NCBI GenBank assembly: GCA_963575745.1
Contig: CAUYUJ010001483.1
Location: 64,001-100,729 of the forward strand
From: Prorocentrum cordatum
Taxonomy: Eukaryota > Sar > Dinophyceae > Prorocentrales > Prorocentraceae
DNA: 36,729 nucleotides
Direction of reading: 5' to 3'
Shown: in pieces, positions 21,481-30,769 of the stretch
Position numbering within the stretch: the stretch's first letter is position 1
Layout of the letters: each line of letters starts with the position of its first letter
The notes under the pieces: generated by a model
The model's input: the letters and a program-made list of their open reading frames with translations, nothing else
Database searches by the model: none
Told to the model about the DNA's origin: nothing
Made by a program: the position numbers and the translations under genes

Positions 21481-21990
21481 TGTCTTGAGCGACACGCTTG
21501 TTTTTCAGAATTTGTTGAGGATGTCTCGAGCGAAACGCTGGTTTTGCAGAGTTGGGGATGTCTCGAGCGAAACGCTTGGTTTCAGAATTTGTTGAGGATG
21601 TCTCGAGCGAAACGCTGGTTTTGCAGAGCCGACCGCGACACGGAAAAGCGCTCCTCGCGCAGGAATTCCGAGGATGTCTCGCGCGTGCCGCGTCCCGCAC
21701 GCAGGAATTTTGATTTCTTTGGGTTTTGACAGGATTTCTCAAGCGAAACGCTTGTTTTTCATAATTTGTTGAGGATGTCTCGAGCGAAACGCTGGTTTTG
21801 CAAAATTGGGGGATGTCTCGAGCGGGGGCCTCGTGGGGGGCCAGAATTCAGAGGATATCTCAGGCGCAATGTTTGTTTTCGTGTCCCGCTCGCAGGAATT
21901 CCGAGGATGTCTCGCGCGTGCCGCGTCCCGCGCGTAGGAATTCGGATGATTGTGATAGGATGTCTCGAGCGAAACGCTGTCCCCAGCACG
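21480..21990 (+). repeat. GATGTCTCGAGCGAAACGCT block 2
   Basis: At least nine copies of the motif with the same spacer words as at 13400-14030, in closely similar order. The repeated order of spacers shows that a larger multi-motif unit, not only the 20-mer, was amplified. Confidence 0.65.
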
Positions 21991-22835
21991 TTCAGTAGCG
22001 CGTCCCCTTGGCACGTCCCGCGTTGCGACCCATGGCACGTCCCCTGGCACGTCGCCTGGCGCATCCCTTGGGACGTTTCGCGGCGCGTCCTCCTGGCATG
22101 TTCCCCTTGTCAATTAGCTCTGGGGCAGCTACTATGTGTTCAGGCAGCTCGAGCTTAAGATCCAGATCAGTTCGGTCAGGACTCGGATGCAAAGGAGGAC
22201 TCGATCCACGAGGCTATAGAGCACAACGCGCCATGGCACATCGCAATTCAGCACGGCGCAGCACAGCACAGCCCTCGGCAGGGTACATCAAGATCGATAC
22301 ACTCAGCATTGCAACTTGGCACGTTCCTTGGCACGTTCCGTGGGGCGTCCCTTGGCGAGTCCCCCTGGCACGTCGCGTGGCGCGTCCCCTGGCACATTCC
22401 GTGGCACATCCATTGGCACGTTCCGTAGCGCGTCCCCTTGGCACGTCCTACGGTGCGACCCCATGGCGCGTCCCCTGGCACGTCGCCTGGCGCATCCCTT
22501 GGGACGTTTCGCGGCGCGTCCTCCTGGCATGTTCCCCTGTCCATTAGCTCTGGGGCAGCTACTATGTGTTCAGGCAGCTCGAGCTTAAGATCCAGATCAG
22601 TTCGGTCAGGACTCGGATGCAAAGGAGGACTCGATCCACGACGCTATAGAGCGCAGTCGCGCCATGGCACATCGCAATTCAGCACGGCGCAGCACAGCAC
22701 AGCCCTTGGCAGGGTACATCAAGATCGATACACTCAGCATTGCATGTGCCCGTCGCCCAATCAGGTGTCTTTGAAAACGCTGCCATGTGTTACAGTTCTA
22801 TATTCCTTTCCGGGTTCGTGGGTCGATCATGTTTA
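21985..22835 (+). repeat. Composite satellite, two units plus terminal module
   Basis: Linker copies at about 22123 and 22549 (426 bp apart), each after a 12-bp minisatellite array. The terminal module ends GGTTCGTGGGTCGATCATGT at about 22833. Confidence 0.7.
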
Positions 22836-23295
22836 CATAGTTTGTTGAGGATGTCTCGAGGGAAACGCTGGTTTTGCAAGATGTGGGGATGTCTCGAGCG
22901 GGGGCTTCGTGGGGGGCCAGGATTCAAAGGATGTCTCAGGCGAAATGCTTGTTTTCGTGTCCCGCTCGCAGGAATTCCAAGGATGTCTCGCGCGTGCCGC
23001 GTCCCGCGCGCAGGAATTCCGAGGATGTCTCGACTAATTCGTTTGTTTTGCCAGGATGTCCTTGGATTTTGACCGGATGTCTCGAGCGAAACGCTCGTTT
23101 TGTTCATAATATGTTGAGGATGTCTCGAGCGAAACCCTGGTTTTGCAAACTTGGGGGATGTCTCGAGCGGGGGCCTCGTGGGGGGCCCGAATTCAAAGGA
23201 TGTCTCAGGCGAAATGTTTGTTTTCACGTCCCGCTCGCAGGAATTCCGGGGATGTCTCGCACGTGCCACGTCCCGCGCGCAGGAATTTTGAGGAT
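22836..23295 (+). repeat. GATGTCTCGAGCGAAACGCT block 3
   Basis: Same motif and spacer series as blocks at 13400 and 21480, including GGGGGCTTCGTGGGG, CTCGCAGGAATTCCAAGG and GACTAATTCGTTTG. Confidence 0.65.
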
Positions 23296-23708
23296 GTCCC
23301 GTAGCGCGTCCCCTTGGCACGTCCTACGGTGCGACCCCATGGCACGTCCCTTGGTACGTCGCCTGGCGCGTCCCTTGGGACGTTTCGCGGCGCGTCCTCC
23401 TGGCATGTCCCCTGTCAATGAGCTCTGGGGCAGCTACTATGTGTTCAGGCAGCTCGAGCTTCAGATCCAGATCAGTTCGGTCAAGACTCGGATGCAAAGG
23501 AAGACTCGATCCACGACGCTATAGAGCACAACCGCAGCATGGCACATCGCAATTCAGCAAGGTGCAGCACAGCACAGCCCTCGGCACGGTACATCAAGAT
23601 CGATACAATCAACATTGCACTTGCCCGTCACCCAATCAGGTGTCTTTGAAAACGTTGCCATGCGTTACATTTCTGTATTCCTTTCCGGGTTCGTGGGTCG
23701 ATCATGTT
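23296..23708 (+). repeat. Composite satellite unit with terminal module
   Basis: 12-bp array from 23296, linker at about 23420, terminal module at 23618-23705 that abuts the next CCCGGAAA module directly. Confidence 0.7.
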
Positions 23709-24293
23709 TCCCGGAAAGCGCGAGGCCCAAGGGTTCTCTTTCCCGGAAAGGGCATCAGCCCAGGGTTCTCTTTTAGTTAATTTACCTCCGGGCTTGACTT
23801 GAGGTGGGCCGGCGAATTCTTTTGCGATAAATATCGAGGTCGAGGTGGGCCGGCGAATTAAAATTTGAGGATGTCCCTAGCGAAACGCTGGTCTTTCAGA
23901 ATTTGTTGAGGATATCTCGAGCGAAACGCTTGTTTTGTGTTATAGATTGTCCTCTCCTGGGGACCTGAATTCTGAGGATCTCTCAAGTGAAATGCTTGTT
24001 TTCACGTGCCCAGGTCTTCAGGATGTCTCGAGCGAGACGCTTGGTTTCACGCCTCCAGGTTGTCCAGACAGATGTCTAGCATGAGGATGTGTTGAGGATG
24101 TCTCGAACCAGAAGCTTGTTTTCACGTGCCCAGGTCGCCCAGGCGGATGTCTAGCATGAGGATGTGTCGAGGAAGTCTCGATCGAGACGCTTGTTTGCAC
24201 GTGTCCAGCTTGCCCAGGCGGATGTCTAGCATGAGGATGTGCTGAGAACATCTTGAGCGAAACGCGTGTTTTCAAGTGTCCAGGTCGCCCAGG
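23709..24293 (+). repeat. CCCGGAAA module followed by ~76-bp CACGTG repeats
   Basis: The module start is doubled (CCCGGAAAGCGCG, then CCCGGAAAGGGCA). From about 23870 five or six units of the 76-bp family follow. The stretch 23930-24290 is closely similar to 9700-10050, including the unusual words TATAGATTGTCCTCTCCTGG and GATCTCTCAAGTG, so the two blocks share a recent common source. Confidence 0.65.
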
Positions 24294-25246
24294 CACAGCA
24301 CAGCCCTCGGCACGGTACATCAATATCGATACCCTTAGCTTTGCAGCCTGGCATGTTGCCTGGCACGTTCCGCGGAGCGTCCCGTGGCGAGTCCCCCTGG
24401 CAAATCGCGCGGTGCACTTCCATTGGCACGTCCCGCGGTGCGTCCCCATGGCACGTCCCCTGGCACGTCGCCTGGCGCGTCCCTTGGGACGTTCCGCGTT
24501 CCGCGGCGCGTCCTCCTGGCATGTCCCCTCTGTCGATTAGTTCTGGGGCAGCTAGCAGCTGCTCAAGCAGCTCGAGCTTAAGATCCAGATCGGTTCGGTC
24601 AGGACTCGGATGCCAGGGGGGACTGGATCCACAACGCTATATAGAGCACAGTCGCGACATGGCACATCGCAGTTCAGCACGGCCCAGCACAGCACAGCCG
24701 TCGGCATGGTACATCAATATCGATACACTCAACATTGCACCGTGGCGCGTTCCTTGGCGCGTTCCGTGGCGAGTCCACCTGGCACGTCGCGCGGCGCGTC
24801 CCGTGGCACGTCCCGCACGTCCATTGGCACGTTCCGTAGCACGTTCCCTTGGCACGTCCCGCGGTGCGTCCCCATGGCACGTCCCCTGGCACGTCGCCTG
24901 GCGCGTCCCTTGGGACGTTCCGCGGCGCGTCCTCCTGGCATATCCCCTCTGTCGATTAGGTCTGGGGCAACTACCATCTGCTCAGGCGGTCCGAGCTTAA
25001 GATCCAGATCGGTTCGGTCAGGACTCGGATGCCAGGGAGGACTCGATGGACAACGCTATATAGAGCACAGTCGCGACATGGCACATCGCAGTTCAGCACG
25101 GCCCAGCACAGCACAGCCCTCGGCATGGTACATCAATATTGACACACTCAACATTGCATTTGCCCGTCGCCCAATCAAATGTCTTTGAAACGTTGCCATG
25201 CCTTACATTTCCATATTCCTTTCCGGGTTCGTGGGTCGATCATGTT
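24294..25246 (+). repeat. Composite satellite, two units plus terminal module
   Basis: Linker copies at about 24542 and 24961 (419 bp apart). This pair has its own variants, such as AATATCGATAC, CGCTATATAGAGC and GGCCCAGCACAGC, so it forms a subfamily. Terminal module at 25155-25245. Confidence 0.7.
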
Positions 25247-25405
25247 TTCCCGGAAAAGGCGGGGGCCCAAGGTTCTCTTTTAGAGGTTAACTCCCGGAAT
25301 CGACGGCTGTAGGGCCAGCGGAATTATTTGCGATAAATCACAAGGTCGCGTAGGGCCGGCGGAATTATCTTTGAGGATCTCTCGAGCGGAATTATCTTTG
25401 AGGAT
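25247..25405 (+). repeat. CCCGGAAA module, last copy
   Basis: Contains CCCAAGGTTCTCTTTTAG, GACGGCTGTAGGGCCAGCG and GTAGGGCCGGCGGAATTATC, then a doubled CGGAATTATCTTTGAGGATC. Confidence 0.65.
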
Positions 25406-26660
25406 CTCTACGTTCCGTAGCGCGTCCCCTTGGCACGTCCCGCGGTGTGATCCCATGGCACGTCCCCTGGCACGTCTTCTGGCGCGTCCCTTGAGACGTT
25501 TCGCGGCGCGTCCTCCTGGCATGTTCCCCTGTCAATTAGCTCTGGGGCAGCTACTATGTGCTGAGGCAGCTCGAGCTTAAGATCCAGATCAATTCGGTCA
25601 GGACTCGGATGCAAAGGAGAACTCGATCCACGACGCTATAGAGCACAATCGCGGCATGGCACATCGCAATTCAGCACGGCCCAGCACAGCACAGCCCTCG
25701 GCAAGGTACATCAAGATCGATACACTCAACATTGCATTTGCCCGTCACCCAATTCGGTGTCTTTGAAAACGTTGCCATGCGCTACAGCTCTATATTCCTT
25801 TCCGGCCTCGTGGGTCGATCATGTTTTACCCGCCTTGTGCTTTTTCACACTCCATCCCACCCCACCCAACCTGGCCCAAACCGCGGGCTAATAACATCAA
25901 GATCGATACACTCAGCATTGCAACCTGGCACGTTCCTTGGCACGTTCCGTGGCGCGTCCCGTGGCGAATCCCCCTGGCACGTCGCGCGGCGCGTCCCCTG
26001 GAACGTCCCGTGGCACGTCCATTGGCACGTTCCGTAGAGCGTCCCCTCGGCACGTCCTGCGGTGCGTCCCCGTGGCACGTCCCCTGGCACGTCGCCTGGC
26101 GCGTCCCTTGGGACGTTTCGCGGCGCGCCCTCCTGGCATGTTCCCCTGTCAATTAGCTCTGGGGCAGCTACTATGTGCTGAGGCAGCTCGAGCTTAAAGT
26201 CCAGATCAGTTCGGTCAGGACTCGGATGCAAAGGAGAACTCGATCCACGACGCTATAGAGCACAATCGCGGCATGGCACATCGCAGTTCAGCACGGCACA
26301 GCACAGCACCGCATTCGACGCGGTACATCAAGATCGATACACTCAACATTGCAACCTGGCGCGCTCCTTTGCACGTTCCGTGGCGCGTCCCGTGGCGAGT
26401 CCCGCTGGCACGTCGCTCGGCGCGTTCCCTGGCGCGTCCTCCTGGCAGGTTCCCCTGCCAATGAGCTCTGGGACAGCTACTATGTGCTCAGGCAGCTCGA
26501 GCTTAAGATCCAGATCCGTTCGGTCAGGACTTGGACGCAACGGACGACTCGATCCACAGCGCTATAGAACACAATCGCGGCATGGCACATCGCAATTCAG
26601 CACGGCGCTGCACGGCACAGCTCTCGGCACGGCACATCACGATCGATACAGTCAAGATCT
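25406..26660 (+). repeat. Composite satellite, three linker copies
   Basis: Linkers at about 25541, 26158 and 26467. The first unit ends in a terminal module (25733-25825), followed by a short unrelated insert (about 25827-25890). The last array is shortened, so that linkers are only 309 bp apart. Confidence 0.7.
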
Positions 26661-27146
26661 GGGCACGTGAACTGCTTGCTTTCACGTGCCCAGATCTTGA
26701 GTATGTCTCGAGCGAGACGTTTTGAGGATGTCTCGAGCGAAACGCTTGTTTTGCAGAACTCGAGCGGCCTGGGCGCCCCAGAATGCCCAGGTGTTTCTGG
26801 GAGCCCGAACACCACGTACATTACTAAGGGGCATGGCCTCGGGAGCGTGGGCGCATTTACAATAGATCGTGGTCCTGGGGGGGCGGACACAGCGTAATTT
26901 ACTCAGGAACGTGGCCCTGGCACAATCGCGCGGCGCGTCCCCTGGTACGTCACATAGCACGTCCACTAGCACGTTCCGTAGCGCGTCGCCTTGGCACGTC
27001 CCGCATTGCGTCCCCATGGCGTGTCCCCTGGCACGTCCCCTGGCGCGTCCCTTGGGGCGTTCCGCAGCACGTCCTCATGGCAGGTTCCCCTGTCACTTAG
27101 CCCTGGGGCAGCTACTATGTGCTCAGGCAGCTCGAGCTTAAGTCTT
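26661..27146 (+). repeat. Last GATGTCTCGAG copies and terminal composite unit
   Basis: Two GATGTCTCGAGCGA motifs at 26704-26750, then about 130 bp of unassigned sequence, then a 12-bp array from about 26920 and the twelfth linker copy at about 27101. The satellite region ends at about 27146 (CTCGAGCTTAAG). Confidence 0.65.
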
Positions 27147-27750
27147 TCCTCTGAGAATCGGGACAAGATGCCAACGGAATTAAGATCTCATGTTCACTCT
27201 GCTCAGGAAAGAAAGGGACGGGATGAGACATCGATAAGACAAGTATCCGGTAAGCAAGTTTACTGTATCAGGAATGTGAAGGGAGGAGGCCGGCCCGCCG
27301 ACGACCAAAGACACGCGACGGCCGAGGGCAGGCGCGCTCCTGTTCTTTCCTGCAAGCAAACAAAAGCTTGCTTGAGTAAACAAACAACTGCAGTATGCAG
27401 CATTAGTTCAAGTCAGACAGTGCGCAGCATGCAAGATGGGTTATCATGTATATTATTATGAGGCGGAGAGGAGCATATTTACTCCCCCCGCGGCGGGCCT
27501 CGTAGAGCCCATCCGGCCACAGCGCCCCCGGCCTAATTATTTACAACCACCGGAGCGAACCGCAACAAAAAATACCGCTCAACGGTGACCGCCATGGGGC
27601 TAAGGGCCGAAGAGGCCCGACGACTCCCACATAATTTAGATAAATTCTCTCCGCTGGACCGGCTTAGCCGACCAGTAGAGTTGTTAGCCCGTCCAACACG
27701 CGTACCGCGCGTGGACGAGAACTTCCATGCATGCGCCTGCCGCGACTAAG
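27147..27750. other. Boundary between the satellite region and the minus-strand locus
   Basis: No gene recognised. It is 3' flank of the minus-strand coding tract and contains the first CGGCT-T-AGCCG palindrome (27660-27670). Any 3' end or poly(A) site of the tract would be here; dinoflagellate genes usually lack a clear signal. Confidence 0.4.
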
Positions 27751-28608
27751 TCACGCGGGCGGATCGCAGCCCAGCTCATCCCACGGGTTCTCATACTCCG
27801 TGGGCGGCGCCGGAGGCGGCGGGTTCGACGGCGCCGAACCTCCAGTCTGTCCGTCTCCGCCGCGAGGCGAGCGGGACCGCCCCTTTCCTTTACTAGTATG
27901 ATCTGCAGCACTGTAGCTCTTCTCCTTGTTCTTGGACGCTTTCCCCTTCGGCGGGAAGTGAGCGCCATGCTCAAACGTAGACAGTGTATGCCACAAATCC
28001 AGCGTCCACCAGACCTCGTCGGACAACCACGTGACCCGGTCCCGGTGGACGTAGTACCCGACATGAACATCGTTCACGTAGCGCGGGTAGGACACGCGCG
28101 GGTCGTAGCCAGCAGCGCCGCGGCCCGCATCCACGGCCCCATCGCGCGCGCGCCGGGGCACCGACCGATCCCAAGCGTTGGAATACCTTGAATATTCCTC
28201 TCTTGTCGTCACGGCTGAGCCGGCGACAGAATGCGGGGATTCGGCGGCGTCATCGGAAGCTCGAACGTCTGAGACGTCGGGTCTGAGCGGTCGAGGTGCT
28301 GTTGGTGGTCTGGCTTTCACCTCGCCCTGTGCCCTTACTGGTCCCACGGGAGCGGCTTCGCCGCCATGGTGTGGATTATTGTCGTGTCTGTTCTCACGAT
28401 CTCGCATACATGTTAACAAACTCCTAGCAGCGGTAGCTACTGGGATACCGTATTTTCCGCATGCAGTGCGGAACGGTCCTGCGTCTATATCCTGGAACTC
28501 TGTCCCAGGATCAGTATATTTGTCCTGAAGCCAAGAAATGGCTTCCTGCAACAGAGCACCCTTGCAACGGACGTCAGTCTGCACCTTCCTGCCAGATTGC
28601 GGGCCCAT
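27751..28608 (-). CDS. ORF I: SR/Lys-rich C-terminal protein segment, unknown
   Basis: 285 codons ending in TGA. The first 60 residues (ALLQEAISWLQDKYTDPGTE) are helical; the middle is disordered and Arg-rich; residues 170-215 are aromatic-rich (HVGYYVHRDRVTW, then DEVWWTLDLWHTL). The tail has KASKNKEKS and SKGKGRSRSPRGG, a possible nuclear or RNA-binding signal, and ends PWDELGCDPPA. It overlaps the end of ORF H by about 120 nt; the likely join is near NLAGR in H, with a change of -1, the only one of that sense in the tract. Probably the C-terminal part of a longer reading. Confidence 0.4.
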   Translation of the reverse strand: MGPQSGRKVQTDVRCKGALLQEAISWLQDKYTDPGTEFQDIDAGPFRTACGKYGIPVATAARSLLTCMRDRENRHDNNPHHGGEAAPVGPVRAQGEVKARPPTAPRPLRPDVSDVRASDDAAESPHSVAGSAVTTREEYSRYSNAWDRSVPRRARDGAVDAGRGAAGYDPRVSYPRYVNDVHVGYYVHRDRVTWLSDEVWWTLDLWHTLSTFEHGAHFPPKGKASKNKEKSYSAADHTSKGKGRSRSPRGGDGQTGGSAPSNPPPPAPPTEYENPWDELGCDPPA

Positions 28609-29756
28609 TCCTCTATTATGTCGTCCGTCTGAACGGCGGCGCGAATGCGGCAGTCAAGAGCATATTCATCTTTCCGTCGCATCGTAGCAATGAGGTCCGT
28701 GCTCGCTCCGTCGGGGCGAATTATTCGCCCCGGGTAACCGATAAAATGTCCCTCCGAAATGAAGGAGCTCATAGTCTCGCGAACGATCGCAAAAATTCTT
28801 ACGGGCCGAAGACCCAGTTGTATCTGCTGTACGGAGGCCAACCAGTTTCCATCAACTATGTCCATGACAATGGGCGGGACCTCATGTTCCAGTTCCCCTA
28901 TCAGTTGTATCCTATTGAGATCACTCGGGCGTATGCCTGTGTATTCGATAACACATTGAGCTGCAATAGCCCTAGCCTCTACCCCGAACAAAATTATTTC
29001 AACTGAAGGGTCTTCGCAGTGGTTGTATGCATATCCGTCGGGCTGATCGAGGTTGATCGCTCCTTCGGTTATCAGCGCAGCCTTAGGCCCGCTGATCGCC
29101 GAGAATCCCATTCCCATCTGTGATTGTTCGCCTGCCCTCGCGGCTGCGCCGGTGGCAGGTAGCAACGCTGGTGCTATGAGGCGATGTTCCCGACATTCGT
29201 TGATCCGTCTTGCAACGGACTGAGAACTGCGAGTCGGCCTCGCCCTGAAATTGTTCTCCCAGACGACCGGCAATCGTCCGCGAGGGTTTTGCCCTCTAGG
29301 GTTTTCTCCTACGTCTTCCGCGACGTCTTCTTTCCGCACAGGCAGCCACGGTGTCCCCAAGGCCACCGCGCCATCAATTGTTTGAAGCGTCGGGACGAAG
29401 ACATTTGTTCCAGTCATGTCGCTATACCATCTCTCCCAGCCTATCACGGGTTCGACTATGTCGCCCCGTGCATTTGGCCAGTCGAAGGCTGCCAAAGCTG
29501 GGCAATATATTGGGCGAGCATATTGGACAATATCCGTCTTCCATAGCAGCGGCCACCAGGTGTTGATCGCTGGGGTCCGCCTTCTCACCCTTCTGGCTGA
29601 GTATTTAAGCCATCCTATGAACCTTCTGACCAAGGGCCTCAAATACTGGAAGAAAGGGCCATGGCGCGCCGGCGGCTGAGCCACGGCGTCCGTTGGTACC
29701 CAAGCAGGGAAGTTGCCTGGCAGGCTGTTGCCGAATATCTGGCCTGATGCAGCCAT
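28485..29756 (-). CDS. ORF H: unknown globular protein segment
   Basis: 423 codons from ATG at 29756; the frame is open a further 20 codons upstream. Natural-looking globular sequence (GWLKYSARRVRRRTPAINTW at the N-terminus; IEYTGIRPSDLNRIQLIGEL and FISEGHFIGYPGRIIRPDGA later). No family recognised. The last 40 residues (about from WARNLAGR) run in shadow of ORF I and are probably not real. It overlaps ORF G by about 150 nt. A GGCGGCTGAGCCAC palindrome-like word falls within it at 29671-29684. Confidence 0.4.
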   Translation of the reverse strand: MAASGQIFGNSLPGNFPAWVPTDAVAQPPARHGPFFQYLRPLVRRFIGWLKYSARRVRRRTPAINTWWPLLWKTDIVQYARPIYCPALAAFDWPNARGDIVEPVIGWERWYSDMTGTNVFVPTLQTIDGAVALGTPWLPVRKEDVAEDVGENPRGQNPRGRLPVVWENNFRARPTRSSQSVARRINECREHRLIAPALLPATGAAARAGEQSQMGMGFSAISGPKAALITEGAINLDQPDGYAYNHCEDPSVEIILFGVEARAIAAQCVIEYTGIRPSDLNRIQLIGELEHEVPPIVMDIVDGNWLASVQQIQLGLRPVRIFAIVRETMSSFISEGHFIGYPGRIIRPDGASTDLIATMRRKDEYALDCRIRAAVQTDDIIEEWARNLAGRCRLTSVARVLCCRKPFLGFRTNILILGQSSRI

Positions 29757-30501
29757 TTTCACATATTCCCCACTCGCCCAATTTTCGCTCCTGCTGATGA
29801 TTACTGCTGATGTCCTTCACTACGAGCGCAGAAGCTCTCTGTTGTCTATCCCCGCGCACTTTGATCCATTGGGGACGGTTCCAGGGAAGATTGGCGCGAT
29901 CTCTCACCTGTAGTACAAGTCCATTCGCCTCGAGGGACCGCGGGATTATCTCAATATTCCACGTCTGAGACATGTCATCGTGCGTGACTCTGTGCTTGCA
30001 TTTGATTCGACAACTGCAGACCGGACAATGTTCAAAGCCCGTTCTCACCCAGTGATAACGGAAGCATAGGAACCTTCCATCATCGTCCCAAGGGACGGAC
30101 AGAACCCGTTCCTGTATTTCGGGCGACAGCTCTGGCCGACGATTCCAAGCCAACAACAGAGTCTCGTCTGTGTGAATCCAAGCAATAATCGACTCGTTGT
30201 CGAAAGTCACTTCGTACGAGGCCCACTCGCGATTGAAAAATACCGACCAGCGCATCTGGTTCGTTTGTCTAACGAGGGAGACGGCTTTATCAATGTCGGT
30301 GAATCTCGCCGCCTCTCGGGACACCAGGGTCCCGTCTGGGCAAGTCCTGTGCGAGAAGCGAGTGAGCACTCGGCCGGTGAAAACAAGAACAAGCTCCCAG
30401 GACTCGCGGTGGTTGGGAAGTTGTTCCCATAGGTGGATGGTGTCGTCTGCGGGCCAGGTCCCCACAGATGGCGGTTCTCCTCTCTGCGCCTCACGCCCCA
30501 T
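29605..30501 (-). CDS. ORF G: unknown protein with a Cys/His cluster
   Basis: 298 codons from ATG at 30501. The central part is globular with many Trp (MRWSVFFNREWASYEVTFDN). A cluster FEHCPVCSCRIKCKHRVTH has four Cys and three His within 19 residues, which could bind zinc. No family recognised. The same frame continues upstream across a TAA at 30529-30531 into the 30529-30765 ORF, so G may be internal to a longer reading. The C-terminal 50 residues overlap ORF H and are doubtful. Confidence 0.4.
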   Translation of the reverse strand: MGREAQRGEPPSVGTWPADDTIHLWEQLPNHRESWELVLVFTGRVLTRFSHRTCPDGTLVSREAARFTDIDKAVSLVRQTNQMRWSVFFNREWASYEVTFDNESIIAWIHTDETLLLAWNRRPELSPEIQERVLSVPWDDDGRFLCFRYHWVRTGFEHCPVCSCRIKCKHRVTHDDMSQTWNIEIIPRSLEANGLVLQVRDRANLPWNRPQWIKVRGDRQQRASALVVKDISSNHQQERKLGEWGICENGCIRPDIRQQPARQLPCLGTNGRRGSAAGAPWPFLPVFEALGQKVHRMA

Positions 30502-30528
30502 GGGCGCAAAACTCCTTGCAGGGGGAGG

Positions 30529-30765
30529 TTATCCGTAATTCCGCTGGCTGAGCCACGAAGGAATACGTGCGGGATCAGGCATTGTTGGGCTCCTTTTCGT
30601 CGGAAGCAGCCTCAGCAAATCATAGTCTGCCTCGCGACAGAGCCCTGAGTCTCTCTTCGGAAAGCGCGCTCTTCCATCCGTAGATTCCAAAAATGTCTGC
30701 AAGTCCGCGATGTGAAGAGGAGATCCATGACTCCTGACTTGGCCAGGGTCATATGGGACATACAT
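30529..30765 (-). CDS. Continuation of the Tpt1/KptA-like segment
   Basis: 78 codons from ATG at 30765, but the frame is already protein-like upstream of the ATG, where it reads ETAIPIFYRACQGHSTFVV (about 30835-30780). RACQGHS is the signature that ends the N-terminal domain of Tpt1/KptA RNA 2'-phosphotransferases. The ATG is therefore unlikely to be a true start. Downstream the sequence (LHIADLQTFLESTDG, then READYDLLRLL) does not resemble the NAD-binding half of Tpt1. Confidence 0.35.
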   Translation of the reverse strand: MYVPYDPGQVRSHGSPLHIADLQTFLESTDGRARFPKRDSGLCREADYDLLRLLPTKRSPTMPDPARIPSWLSQRNYG

Positions 30766-30769
30766 CCTT

